Positions 27,038 to 37,219 of a stretch of DNA of 64,000 nt are shown here, piece by piece. Each line of letters begins with the position of its first letter. Within the stretch, counting starts at the first letter, position 1. The stretch is from Candidatus Puniceispirillum sp. (GTDB lineage: Bacteria > Pseudomonadota > Alphaproteobacteria > Puniceispirillales > Puniceispirillaceae). The position numbers and the translations under genes were made by a program. The stretch lies in contig JAOEVD010000005.1 of NCBI GenBank assembly GCA_028383305.1, forward strand, positions 1 through 64,000, in the 5' to 3' direction. The notes under the pieces were generated by a model. It was not told the DNA's origin and did no database searches. It saw only the letters and a list, made by a program, of their open reading frames with translations.

Positions 27038-28039
27038 GTGCCCCGCCCGTCAAAATTTGTGGCACAGCCCCCGCCATTGGATTTAATCTTGACCTTTGAT
27101 CCCAAACCTAAAAAGCCGTCACTTTTAACGAGATTATTGAGCAAAGATAAAGCGCTACAATCAGTCTTCTGGATGCTGATTTCCTGCTGTGCATTATCAA
27201 TTCTTGCCGCACTGGGAAGGCTTTTGGGGCAATATGAGGTAAACGCCTTTCAAACGGTATTTTGTCGCCTGCTATTCGCCTTTTTGGTTATGCTTCCAAT
27301 GGTAATGCATCTGGGGTTTAAAAAGGTCACAACGGGGCAGCTAAAAACCTATATCGTTCGATCAATTTCTGGCATGATAGCAATGTGGACTTGGTTTTAT
27401 GCGGTGACCCTTATCCCTATTGGTGAGCAAACCGCGCTTAGCTTTCTTGCCCCACTTTTCACCACAATTGGAGCCGTCTTTGTGCTTCGTGAAACTGTAC
27501 GGATGCGGCGATGGGCAGCAATCTTTACGGGTTTTGTTGGCGCACTGATCATTATTCGTCCAGGCATTGTCGATATTAGCCTTGGTCATTGGGTCGCTAT
27601 TCTATCGGCGCTAGCGATGGGATGCTCGGCCCTCATCATCAAGCACCTAACCCGACAGGATAATCCGCTAATCATTGTCTTTATCTCGCATCTAATCATG
27701 ATGCCGATGGCGGTCATTCCGGCAATCATCGTTTGGGAATGGCCCAATCAGGAGGTTTGGCTGATCCTGATGGCAACAGGCCCCTTCGCAGTTATCGGAC
27801 ATTTTGCTTTGACAAAAGCCTATTCACTTGCCGATGCATCGTTTGTTGCAGGTGTTGATTATGCCCGATTACCCTTTGCGGTATTATTTGGCTGGTTGCT
27901 GTTTAACGAGTTGTCTGATTTATGGACATGGGTCGGCGCCAGTATTATTTTTGCTTCGTCATTCTATGTGATCCGACGAGAAATGCGTGAAAAGAAAGAT
28001 GCGCTTCAAAAACAGGCCTTATTAATTGAAAAAGCGTGA
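27038..28039 (+). CDS. EamA-family (DMT) transporter
   Basis: 333 residues with about ten membrane helices in two EamA repeats; residues SGMIAMWTWFYAVTLIPIGEQTALSFLAPLFT and the second-half VAGVDYARLPFAVLFGWLLFNEL are typical. The start is uncertain: GTG at 27038 gives a 45-residue cytoplasmic lead rich in Pro and Lys with no clear ribosome site. Such proteins export amino acids or other metabolites. It stands just upstream of an M20 gene on the same strand (32 bp), so the pair may balance intracellular amino acids from peptide breakdown. Confidence 0.88.
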   Translation: MPRPSKFVAQPPPLDLILTFDPKPKKPSLLTRLLSKDKALQSVFWMLISCCALSILAALGRLLGQYEVNAFQTVFCRLLFAFLVMLPMVMHLGFKKVTTGQLKTYIVRSISGMIAMWTWFYAVTLIPIGEQTALSFLAPLFTTIGAVFVLRETVRMRRWAAIFTGFVGALIIIRPGIVDISLGHWVAILSALAMGCSALIIKHLTRQDNPLIIVFISHLIMMPMAVIPAIIVWEWPNQEVWLILMATGPFAVIGHFALTKAYSLADASFVAGVDYARLPFAVLFGWLLFNELSDLWTWVGASIIFASSFYVIRREMREKKDALQKQALLIEKA

Positions 28040-28071
28040 TTAATGTGACCGAGTTAAACAAGGAGAGAGCA

Positions 28072-29238
28072 ATGTCAAACCAAGTGATAGACTGGCTGGA
28101 GTCGCAACAGGACAATATGCTAGATTTACTGGGCGAACTGGTAAATATCGATAGCAACAGTTTTGATAAGGCCGGCGTTGACCGTGTGGCAAAACGACTT
28201 GCTGAATTTTTTGATGCCCAGTCCATTCCGCACGAAACCATACCCATCACCACCCATGGTGATGCCATGCGCGCAGTTGTTGCTGGCGGCAACGGTAATC
28301 GGCCGATCTTGTTATGCGGCCATCGCGATACTGTTTTTCCAACGGGTGAAGTTGCAAAACGCCCATTCCGAATTGAAAATGGCAGGGCCTACGGTCCGGG
28401 CGTTGCCGATATGAAACCCGGTCTTGTAATCAATGCGTTTATTCTGGCCGCCTTTCAAAAATTTGGCGGGCACCCAAATCCTCTTGTTGGGCTATTTACT
28501 GGCGATGAGGAAATCGGCTCGCCAACATCCCAGGATGTTATTATCGCCGAAGCAAAAAAAGCTCGCCTCGCGTTTAACAGTGAGCCCGGGCGACCAAATG
28601 GAAACATTGTTACAAAGCGCAAAGGTGGCATATTCTGCCATTGCGAAATCCAGGGTGTTGCAGCGCATTCAGGCGGATTTTTTGAAGATGGTCGCAGTGC
28701 AATCGAAGAGCTGGCTCGTAAAGTACAGTCTTTGCACGCATTGACCGATTTTGACCGCGGCATCACAATAAATGTTGGGCTGATAGCTGGCGGTCAGTCG
28801 GTCAACACGGTTGCCGCCGAAGCAAGTTGTGGCATCGACATCCGCTATCGCGATAGCGAAGACCGCGCTGAAATTTTTGAAAAAGTGCGAGAAATTTGTA
28901 CGACGACAAGTGTTGATGGCACCAGCTCAGACATAGTTATCAAAGGCGAATTTCATCCGCTGAACCCCTCGCCACAATCAGCCGAGCTGTTTGATCTTTA
29001 CGTAAAGACAGCAGGCAATAATGGTTTTGTTGTGAAAGGGGAACAGTCAGGTGGGTGCGCAGATAGTGGCTTTATCGCCAATGCTAATACACCAGTGATT
29101 TGCGGTGTTGGGCCGATTGGTGGAAACTATCACCGGCCGGATGAATGGATGCAAATTGACAGCCTTTCAGTGCGCGCAAAATTCATTGCCGAGACAATTC
29201 TGAGTTTGGCCACAACAACGACTAAAACAGGCCTTTAG
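28072..29238 (+). CDS. M20-family metallopeptidase (glutamate carboxypeptidase-like)
   Basis: About 388 residues. AGGAGAG sits 5 bp before the ATG at 28072, which replaces an upstream GTG. Metal motifs: CGHRDTVFP, GPGVADMKPG, FTGDEEIGSP, NSEPGRPNG, and the dimer domain near AAHSGGFFEDGRSAIEELA. It resembles the CPG2 / acetylornithine-type group that cleaves N-acyl or C-terminal glutamate. Cytoplasmic. Downstream of the EamA gene and convergent with the GGT-like gene, it belongs to the same scavenging block as the M20 genes at 18539 and 31070. Confidence 0.9.
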   Translation: MSNQVIDWLESQQDNMLDLLGELVNIDSNSFDKAGVDRVAKRLAEFFDAQSIPHETIPITTHGDAMRAVVAGGNGNRPILLCGHRDTVFPTGEVAKRPFRIENGRAYGPGVADMKPGLVINAFILAAFQKFGGHPNPLVGLFTGDEEIGSPTSQDVIIAEAKKARLAFNSEPGRPNGNIVTKRKGGIFCHCEIQGVAAHSGGFFEDGRSAIEELARKVQSLHALTDFDRGITINVGLIAGGQSVNTVAAEASCGIDIRYRDSEDRAEIFEKVREICTTTSVDGTSSDIVIKGEFHPLNPSPQSAELFDLYVKTAGNNGFVVKGEQSGGCADSGFIANANTPVICGVGPIGGNYHRPDEWMQIDSLSVRAKFIAETILSLATTTTKTGL

Positions 29239-29262
29239 CATCCCTGCTAGCAAGCAGTCGCT

Positions 29263-30873
29263 TTAGCATGCGGCTGCCATACCATCACCAGCTGGATCTG
29301 CTCCACCATCAAGCTTGCCATCTTGCAGTCTAATTGCATGTAAGATTGGGGTGATATAGCTGGCGGCATAGCGCCGTGTTACATATCCGTCTTGATTTAG
29401 ATCACGCTCGACACCGCGCAGAATCCTATTGGTCAATTCAATCACATTAGACGTTGCACAGAAGCGCGGCGCAGACACCGCCTCTTGTGCGCTCATGCGA
29501 AAATCAACCACATTTAATATGGTCTGCAAAACTCCCATGGTTATGGTGGTGCCGCCCGGCGCACCCAACGCCAAAAATGGCTTTCCATCCTTCGACAGAA
29601 TCGTTGGGCACATCGCCGTAAAGCGGGCTTTGCCCGGGGCAAGACTACCGACATGGCCAGGCCTTGGATCAAACACCATCATGCAATTATTATACATAAA
29701 GCCAAGCCCGTCAGTAATCACTCCCGAGCTTGATCCAAGCGAATGCGTAACGTTAACAACGTTGCCAGCAGCATCAGCAACAACCAGATGCGTTGTGTCC
29801 TTACTCTCGGGCGCGCCTGAATTTAGTCTTACAATATCAGCTTTTTCACCGGCACGAATCTTTGCCGCAAACTCGGCTGCTCGCGCTTTACTTGCCAGCA
29901 GGTCTTGCGGCACATCAATGAAATTCGGATCACCCATAAACTGGTCTTTATCTATCGTGGCATATTTCATGGCCTCGGCAACCGTTGCTATATATCGCGC
30001 CGAATTATGCCCCATGGCACATAAATCAAAATGCTCAAGAATATTCAGCATTTCTAAGATCATCAAACCGCCACCCGGTAATTGATTAGTTGCTACCTCA
30101 AAGCCCCGATAGTTGCCAATCAGCGGTGCCAGATCAGTTGGTGCACAATCGCCCAGATCATCCCTCGTCAATAGTCCGCCATTGGCTTTCATATCGGCGG
30201 CAATCAAATCAGCGATTTCGCCATCGTAAAAAATACCAATGCCTTCGCTCGCAATCCGTTGGTAAAGTCGGCCCATATCCTGATTTTTCAGAATATCGCC
30301 AACATTCAAAAGCGCGCCATCCTCGCTTAGATAGATTTTGCGGGCCGCATCCAGTTTATTCACCACGGCAACACGTTCGATACGGCCTGCCTGCGCTGGC
30401 TGAAGCCAAAATCCCAAAACCCTTGGCCGAACCGCAAATCCATTCATGCAATAATCGATCGCCGGTTGCAAAACCTGATCCAGCGACATCGTCCCATGGC
30501 GTTGCAGCGCAGTGTTAAACGCCTGCAGTGTCATTGGCGATGTCATCGATTGATAACCAAATTCGTTAACCTGGCCCTTGAGCACAAAACCGAAGCCATC
30601 ATCACATTCGCGTTCAACCAGATGTTCCCACATATCGGGCTTGGTCGCTTTGGGCGCCTTGCCGTGAAAATCAATAAAACTGTGAATATCTTTTTCTGGC
30701 ATGAAGATTTGCATCGAACCAAACCCGGCAATACCGCACATTTGTGGGTCAACAACTGTCTGGACAAATGCGGCTGCGATAGCCGCATCCATTACATTGC
30801 CGCCAGCTTTAAAAATATCCAGACCAGCCTCCACCGCCTCTGGCTGTGGTGCCGAAATCATACAATGTGTCAT
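29263..30873 (-). CDS. Gamma-glutamyltranspeptidase-family Ntn hydrolase, cytoplasmic form
   Basis: 536 residues. The autoprocessing site is Thr360 in SKDTTHLVVADAAGNVVN; N-terminal AVEAGLDIFKAGGNVMDAAIAAAF and C-terminal LALGAPGGTTI are GGT signatures. No signal peptide, unlike periplasmic E. coli GGT, so it likely hydrolyses gamma-glutamyl compounds or acyl-amino acids in the cytoplasm. ATG at 30873 has GAAGGAAA upstream; the longer frame starts at GTG. The neighbouring M20 peptidases support peptide or glutathione use. Members of this family can also be cephalosporin acylases, so activity is not fixed. Confidence 0.9.
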   Translation of the reverse strand: MTHCMISAPQPEAVEAGLDIFKAGGNVMDAAIAAAFVQTVVDPQMCGIAGFGSMQIFMPEKDIHSFIDFHGKAPKATKPDMWEHLVERECDDGFGFVLKGQVNEFGYQSMTSPMTLQAFNTALQRHGTMSLDQVLQPAIDYCMNGFAVRPRVLGFWLQPAQAGRIERVAVVNKLDAARKIYLSEDGALLNVGDILKNQDMGRLYQRIASEGIGIFYDGEIADLIAADMKANGGLLTRDDLGDCAPTDLAPLIGNYRGFEVATNQLPGGGLMILEMLNILEHFDLCAMGHNSARYIATVAEAMKYATIDKDQFMGDPNFIDVPQDLLASKARAAEFAAKIRAGEKADIVRLNSGAPESKDTTHLVVADAAGNVVNVTHSLGSSSGVITDGLGFMYNNCMMVFDPRPGHVGSLAPGKARFTAMCPTILSKDGKPFLALGAPGGTTITMGVLQTILNVVDFRMSAQEAVSAPRFCATSNVIELTNRILRGVERDLNQDGYVTRRYAASYITPILHAIRLQDGKLDGGADPAGDGMAAAC

Positions 30874-31069
30874 TATAGTTTCCTTCACGAATTATCCACC
30901 TAGCCCATTACCGACTAAAACAGGTTTTTGGAACTCTTGCCAGTGAACTCTTTTCAGTAACCGATGGTAAATTATTACCAGCTAATGGCTTGTTTTTGTG
31001 ATGATCGGCACGCTAACGTTATGAATGAGCTGCAAGATAAACAGTTGAACGGCAAAACGGAGGGCAATC

Positions 31070-32209
31070 ATGAATATGGCGCATCTGGGTTTTAATGATG
31101 AGGATATGCTTGCGGGGTTAAAGCCCTGGGTTTTGTGCGAAAGTCCCAGCTATGATCCGGCAGCGGTGAATCGGATGCAGGATATTGCAGCACATGATCT
31201 TGCAGTTATGGGGGCATCAATTGAGCGCATTTCACCGCATTCCTCAATTGGTGATTGTATTCGCGCGCGTTTTGCTCATCCAAAATCTGACCAGCCCGGA
31301 CTTTTGATTATTGGCCATATGGATACTGTCCACCCGCTTGGCACGCTGATAGAACTGCCGTTTAAACGAGACGGCAACCGCTGCTATGGCCCTGGCATTT
31401 GCGATATGAAAGGTGGCAACTATCTGGCACTGGAGGCGATTCGCCAGCTGCAAAAGGCCGGGCTTGAAACGCCACTTCCTATCACCGTCCTCTTTACTTC
31501 GGACGAAGAAATTGGATCACCACACACCCGCGCCCTTATCGAAGCCGAAGCCGCACGGGCAAAGGCAGTCCTGATACCTGAACCAGCGCGACAAGGTAAT
31601 GGCGTCACATCTGGCCGCTACGCTGTTGCTCGCTATGATGTCACCACCTATGGCAGGCCAAGCCATGCCGGATTACGGCTGTCTGAAGGGCGTTCAGCAA
31701 TCCGTAAAATGGCCGAAAAAATTATCGATATCGAAGCCATGACAAGTGAGGATTGCAGCTTTTCAGTCGGTGTTATGAACGCCGGAAAATGGGTGAATTG
31801 CGTTTCATCAAAAGCCAACGCTGAGGTTCTATCAATGTCAAAACGCCAAGAAGACCTAGATAATGGCATTGCCAGAATGCTTGACCATAATGATCCAAAT
31901 GGCGAGGTTATTACCAAGATCAAGCTTGGCCTAACCAGGCCTGTCTGGACGCCATCGACAGCTGACCTGAAACTTGTTGAGTTGGCTAATGATCTTGCCA
32001 CGCAGCTAGGCCAGCAATTTCGTCATGAAAGTTCAGGCGGTGGTAGCGACGGTAATTTTACTGGTGCAATGGGTGTTCCAACGCTTGACGGTCTTGGGGT
32101 TGCTGGCGACAAATATCATACACTTGAAGAACATATTGAAATTGATAGTCTGGCAATGCGCGGTAGGATGATGGCCGGCTTGCTAATGGGTATTAACCAA
32201 AATTTCTAA
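31070..32209 (+). CDS. M20-family metallopeptidase (CPG2-like)
   Basis: 379 residues. Motifs: GHMDTVHPLG, GPGICDMKGGN, FTSDEEIGSP, EPARQGN, and dimer domain starting SHAGLRLSEGRSA; final metal residue in DKYHTLEEHI. GGAGGG precedes the ATG. Third M20 enzyme in 13 kb, in the same orientation as the citryl-CoA lyase, 28 bp downstream. Cytoplasmic. Probably removes glutamate or another residue from N-acyl or peptide substrates. Confidence 0.9.
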   Translation: MNMAHLGFNDEDMLAGLKPWVLCESPSYDPAAVNRMQDIAAHDLAVMGASIERISPHSSIGDCIRARFAHPKSDQPGLLIIGHMDTVHPLGTLIELPFKRDGNRCYGPGICDMKGGNYLALEAIRQLQKAGLETPLPITVLFTSDEEIGSPHTRALIEAEAARAKAVLIPEPARQGNGVTSGRYAVARYDVTTYGRPSHAGLRLSEGRSAIRKMAEKIIDIEAMTSEDCSFSVGVMNAGKWVNCVSSKANAEVLSMSKRQEDLDNGIARMLDHNDPNGEVITKIKLGLTRPVWTPSTADLKLVELANDLATQLGQQFRHESSGGGSDGNFTGAMGVPTLDGLGVAGDKYHTLEEHIEIDSLAMRGRMMAGLLMGINQNF

Positions 32210-32237
32210 CCCCTTCGCCGCTGTTTAAGGAGGATCT

Positions 32238-33011
32238 ATGGCCGAGACAAAACTATCCACCCATACAAATGAAGCTTTGTTTCTTCGCGATAAAAATCTT
32301 GTTGAAGATGTGATGGGGAAAATGAGTTTCACTGATGCCATGTTCTATCACATTATGGGGGTTGCACCATCGGCTGGACAGCGCGCAATTTTGGATGCGG
32401 TGCTTGTCACCCTGATGGAACATGGCTTTACACCTAGTGCTATCGCCGCCCGCATGACATACCTTTCTGCTCCAGAGGCCATGCAGTCAGCAGTGGCGGC
32501 AGGATTGTTGAGCGTCGCCAGCCAATTTATTGGCACCATGGAAAATGCGGCAAAAGTTCTAGAAGATATTGCCAATGATCCCAACGGCCAGGATACGGCT
32601 TGCCAGCGCATCGTCCAGCAACATCTAGACAGCGGCAATCATATGCCCGGCTTTGGGCATCACCTTCATCGCCCTGATGATCCGCGAACGCCGAAATTAT
32701 TTGAAATCGCCATGGCACATGACGAAATTGACAAACGCCCAATTGCGATGATGCAATCGCTTGGGCAACATGTTGACCAGATCTATGGCAAACATCTGAC
32801 GATCAATGCGACCGGCGCCACCGCGGCGGTATTGATGGGCGCAGCGGTTCCAGTGCGGATCATGCGTGGCTTTGCGGTAATTTCACGCGCCGCCGGATTG
32901 GTGGCTCATGTCATGGAAGAACAGCAAAACCCAGCTGGACGGCACATATGGGACCTTGTCGATAATAATATTCCCTATACCGGCAATGCTTTGATCAAAC
33001 CTGCTCCCTAA
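32238..33011 (+). CDS. Citrate synthase-fold protein, citryl-CoA lyase-like
   Basis: 257 residues, far shorter than citrate synthase (about 430) and like the short citryl-CoA lyase / CitE-independent lyase group. Catalytic segment GFGHHLHRPDDPRTPKLFEIA (about 137-157) carries the conserved His and Asp-Pro-Arg. The N-terminal domain of citrate synthase is missing by family nature, not by truncation: the start has GGAGGA and the C-terminus is complete. It follows an M20 gene on the same strand. It probably cleaves or forms a citrate-like CoA ester; exact substrate unknown. Confidence 0.8.
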   Translation: MAETKLSTHTNEALFLRDKNLVEDVMGKMSFTDAMFYHIMGVAPSAGQRAILDAVLVTLMEHGFTPSAIAARMTYLSAPEAMQSAVAAGLLSVASQFIGTMENAAKVLEDIANDPNGQDTACQRIVQQHLDSGNHMPGFGHHLHRPDDPRTPKLFEIAMAHDEIDKRPIAMMQSLGQHVDQIYGKHLTINATGATAAVLMGAAVPVRIMRGFAVISRAAGLVAHVMEEQQNPAGRHIWDLVDNNIPYTGNALIKPAP

Positions 33012-33095
33012 AACATCCTCTAAAATCAGCAGGGAAGTAACAAAAAAGCTTCTTCATTTGCCTATTCCTGAAGGACTGCCCAAAGGCTGGTTGTG

Positions 33096-34040
<945 letters not shown>

Positions 34041-34064
34041 TTTTTCCTAAACATGCGCGGATGC

Positions 34065-34247
34065 CTAAACCGCCGGATGCGGCTTTTGGCTTTGACCATA
34101 AACCCTAGCACAGATTTCCGCGATGGGAATGCCCCAACGCCACAACAGCAAATGGCAGCAAAGCGATTGGCCATCATCTAAAATGCCGATTTCTTTGTTT
34201 GCTTTACCTTGAAAATCAGCAACTAAACACTTAAATCCAGAACTCAT
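34065..34247 (-). CDS. Small hypothetical protein
   Basis: 60 residues, ending WRWGIPIAEICARVYGQSQ and a short tail. I do not recognise a family. It lies in the divergent gap between the HDAC-family gene and htpG, in the same direction as the former, ends 24 bp upstream of it, and has balanced composition for a real protein. There is no good ribosome site. It may be a true small gene or chance. Confidence 0.4.
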   Translation of the reverse strand: MSSGFKCLVADFQGKANKEIGILDDGQSLCCHLLLWRWGIPIAEICARVYGQSQKPHPAV

Positions 34248-34269
34248 CGTGTTACCAAAGGAGCAACGT

Positions 34270-36132
34270 ATGACTGTTCAAACATTCAATTTTGAAGCCG
34301 ATACCGGAAAAATTCTGAGCATCGTGATCAATTCACTTTATTCACAAAAAGAAATCTTCCTTCGCGAGCTGATCTCGAATGCTTCAGACGCGATCAATAA
34401 ACGCAAATTTGACATTATGACGGCTGGCAATGCCGCCGACACGTTTGATGGCAAAATCACCATTGCCGTTAATAAAAAGGATAAAACCATCACCTTGTCA
34501 GATAATGGCATTGGCCTATCATCAGATGAAATGGTTGAAACGCTTGGCACCATTGCCAGTTCGGGAACCAAGGCCTTTATTGAAGCAGCCAAAAGCACTA
34601 AAGATGCCGATGATGTGAGTGATCAGCTTATCGGGCAATTCGGCGTTGGATTCTATTCCGCCTTTATGGTTGCCGAGCAAGTTGAAGTCTTGTCAAAAAA
34701 GCATGGTGCCAATACGGCCAGCCTGTGGGCAAGCGATGGTCAGGGGGGCTTTACCATCACCGATGCCAGCCGCGATGAAACTGGAACAAGCGTTATTCTT
34801 CATCTTCGCAAAAAAGCCAAAGAATATCTGGAACAAGAACGCATCACGCATCTTGTGAAAAAATATTCAGATCATATCGCCCAGCCTATCTTCTGGATCG
34901 GCAAGGATGATGGCGCCGAACAGCTAAATTCATCAGCCGCCCTGTGGACGCGGACGGCAAAAGATATTTCCGAAGACGAATATACGTCATTTTACAATGC
35001 GGTGGCGTCATCTTATGACAAGCCCTTCATCACGCTTCACAATAAAACCGAAGGCGCGGTTGAATTTACCAACCTGCTTTTCATTCCATCATCAGCACCG
35101 TTCGACCTGTATGATCCGGAACGTAAGTCAAAGCTTCATCTATATGTTAACCGCGTTTTTATCACCGATGATTATGAAGGGCTTGTGCCAAAATGGATGC
35201 GTTTCTTACGCGGCATTATCGACACGCCCGATGTTGATTTGAACGTCAGCCGTGAAATGTTGCAACAAAATCCGGCTGTCACCAAAATCAGCAAGGCCGT
35301 TGTCAAACGGGTTCTATCCGAGCTCAAAAAAGCATTGGACAAGCGGCGTGACGAATATGCCACCTTCTGGGAAGGGCTTGGCAAGGTTCTGAAAGAAGGG
35401 CTTTATGAGGATCAGGCCAATAGCGAAAAGCTTCTTGAAATCTGCCTGTTTCGGTCAACCAAGGCGGACAAGCTGATCACGCTCCAGGATTATATCGACG
35501 ATTTTGCCGAAAATCAGGAGGTCATTTATTACCTGTCATCCGATGACGCCGATCGGGCGCGGCTAAGCCCTCATCTTGAATCCTTTCAGGCCAAGAATAT
35601 TGACGTTCTGCTGCTTACCGATCCGATTGATGATTTTTGGCTGTCCAATATCCAGAAATTTGCAGGCAAGAATTTCCAGTCAATCACCCGCGGCGAAGTT
35701 GATATATCCAAAGTTGGCGAAGCCAACTCAAAGGATGATCAGCCAGAAGAAATTTTGTCCGATCAATTCGTTGCCAAGATCAAACATGTTCTTGACGGCA
35801 ATGTCGCCACTGTCCGCAGCTCGGCAAACATGGAAACTAGTCTTGCCCGCCTTGTTGCCGATGACAATGGCATGGATCAGCAGATGGAGCGCATGATGCG
35901 TATGCATAATCCCGATTTCAAAGGGATGCCAAAAGTGCTGGAAGTAAATGCCAAGCATCCATTGATCAGATCACTGAATACCAAGTTGGAAGCGGGCGAA
36001 TTTGAAGGGTCGGATGATTTCGCCAAATTGATTTTAGACAGCGCGCTTGTCGCCGAAGGCGAGGCCATCATTGATCCGCGCGACTTTGCCAAACGCCTAT
36101 CCGACGTTATGCAAAAGGCACTTGACGGCTAG
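34270..36132 (+). CDS. htpG: Molecular chaperone HtpG (Hsp90)
   Basis: 620 residues, standard length. N-terminal GHKL ATPase: ELISNASDAINK, LSDNGIGLSSDEM, LGTIASSGTKAF, GQFGVGFYSAFMV; middle domain with NVSREMLQQNP; C-terminal dimerisation region present. AAGGAG lies 7 bp before the ATG at 34270. A clear terminator follows. A cytoplasmic ATP-dependent chaperone for late folding of client proteins. Confidence 0.97.
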   Translation: MTVQTFNFEADTGKILSIVINSLYSQKEIFLRELISNASDAINKRKFDIMTAGNAADTFDGKITIAVNKKDKTITLSDNGIGLSSDEMVETLGTIASSGTKAFIEAAKSTKDADDVSDQLIGQFGVGFYSAFMVAEQVEVLSKKHGANTASLWASDGQGGFTITDASRDETGTSVILHLRKKAKEYLEQERITHLVKKYSDHIAQPIFWIGKDDGAEQLNSSAALWTRTAKDISEDEYTSFYNAVASSYDKPFITLHNKTEGAVEFTNLLFIPSSAPFDLYDPERKSKLHLYVNRVFITDDYEGLVPKWMRFLRGIIDTPDVDLNVSREMLQQNPAVTKISKAVVKRVLSELKKALDKRRDEYATFWEGLGKVLKEGLYEDQANSEKLLEICLFRSTKADKLITLQDYIDDFAENQEVIYYLSSDDADRARLSPHLESFQAKNIDVLLLTDPIDDFWLSNIQKFAGKNFQSITRGEVDISKVGEANSKDDQPEEILSDQFVAKIKHVLDGNVATVRSSANMETSLARLVADDNGMDQQMERMMRMHNPDFKGMPKVLEVNAKHPLIRSLNTKLEAGEFEGSDDFAKLILDSALVAEGEAIIDPRDFAKRLSDVMQKALDG

Positions 36133-36195
36133 TCACATAATAACTGGCCCGTTATGATCTGACTCGTCATTATTTGGCGGGTTACGGCTTGGTGG

Positions 36196-36236
36196 GCTGG
36201 TCAAATAATCCAATTTTGACCAGCTTTATGTTTTCT
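36196..36236 (+). terminator. Rho-independent terminator of htpG
   Basis: GCTGGTCAAA and TTTGACCAGC form a 10-bp stem with a 9-nt loop, followed by TTTATGTTTT, 63 bp after the htpG stop. Confidence 0.75.
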
Positions 36237-36271
36237 GGCGACTAATAAACCGGCTAGACAGGCAATAGCCG

Positions 36272-37063
36272 CTATTGAATCGTCATTTTGCGAAGATCAA
36301 GCCTGCCGACAACCGTTCCAATCCAGCTATCCACCTCAACACGAACAGGCACGATCTGACCCTGCAACGGGCGGCCAAAAAACATTTTGATCCGGTCATC
36401 ACCTTCATCTTTTTCGCCTGAGCGCCATTTTGAATCGATTTGGTGGCCGCCAATTGGTTCAAATTCGAGACTGCAAATAACCGCGTCTCCGACAAATTCA
36501 CCCGGCCGCGTTTCGGTTAAATCGGTAGTGCCAAGCGTTTTGAAATGCAGCCGATTTCGCCGCCGCCCATCATAAATTTCATAACTTGCGGTGCAACCAC
36601 CAGTCGCTTCAATATGGCGAATAAGGCGAAGAACAGCACTATAGGGATCAAGCACATTCACCCGCATCTGCGCCGTCAAGGGGTAGACTTCGTCAAGATC
36701 CAGCTCGGGCATCCGCGACTCAGTGCTTACATTGGAATCATCATCCCACGCCACACGGCTTTGCACTTTTTTACGCCCAGAAATCCGTTCCATAAACAGG
36801 GTTTTGGGCGTCCACCCGGCATCATTTAACACCAGATCAGCTTTAGCGCGGCTTTGAAAACCACTAAAAAAGGCAATAAAGCCATCGCTGTCAACGCTTG
36901 CTGAAATGCGAGCATCATCTTTGCCCAACTGGTAATCAAGCTGACTTTTGGCAAGCAGGATATTGCCCCAGCTAACAGTATAAACCAATTTTGTTGATTG
37001 GTAAGATGCTGCCGCCACACTTGCGCAAAGACTGAATAAAACCGCTAGGAAAAGCCTACGCAT
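36272..37063 (-). CDS. DUF3108-family exported protein
   Basis: 263 residues. Signal peptide MRRLFLAVLFSLCASVAAA, so periplasmic or outer-membrane associated. The body begins LVYTVSWGNILLAKSQLDYQ and has the SGRKKVQSRVAW and RLIRHIEATGGC segments of DUF3108, a beta-rich family of unknown function found in Proteobacteria. GGAGAATGAATT precedes the ATG. It converges with htpG and stands alone on the minus strand; no function assigned. Confidence 0.85.
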   Translation of the reverse strand: MRRLFLAVLFSLCASVAAASYQSTKLVYTVSWGNILLAKSQLDYQLGKDDARISASVDSDGFIAFFSGFQSRAKADLVLNDAGWTPKTLFMERISGRKKVQSRVAWDDDSNVSTESRMPELDLDEVYPLTAQMRVNVLDPYSAVLRLIRHIEATGGCTASYEIYDGRRRNRLHFKTLGTTDLTETRPGEFVGDAVICSLEFEPIGGHQIDSKWRSGEKDEGDDRIKMFFGRPLQGQIVPVRVEVDSWIGTVVGRLDLRKMTIQ

Positions 37064-37170
37064 AATTCATTCTCCGAAAACGATCAATTATCTTACCCCT
37101 GATTTAGATATTCAACCAGACTTCTTCAAGATCATGCATAAGAAGCGGGCAATCACGCCACTTCAAATGA

Positions 37171-37197
37171 AAAAAGCCGGTCAAATGACCGGCTTTC
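37171..37197 (-). terminator. Rho-independent terminator of the fccB gene
   Basis: AAAGCCGGTC and GACCGGCTTT form a 10-bp stem with a 4-nt loop, followed in the minus direction by a T run. It lies 23 bp after the fccB stop. Confidence 0.85.
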
Positions 37198-37219
37198 TTG
37201 CGGAGGTAATAGGCGCGAC

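Noticed and set aside
29429-30085. Open frame of 218 residues on the plus strand
   Set aside because: It is the mirror of the GGT-like gene, with no ribosome site or recognisable domain.
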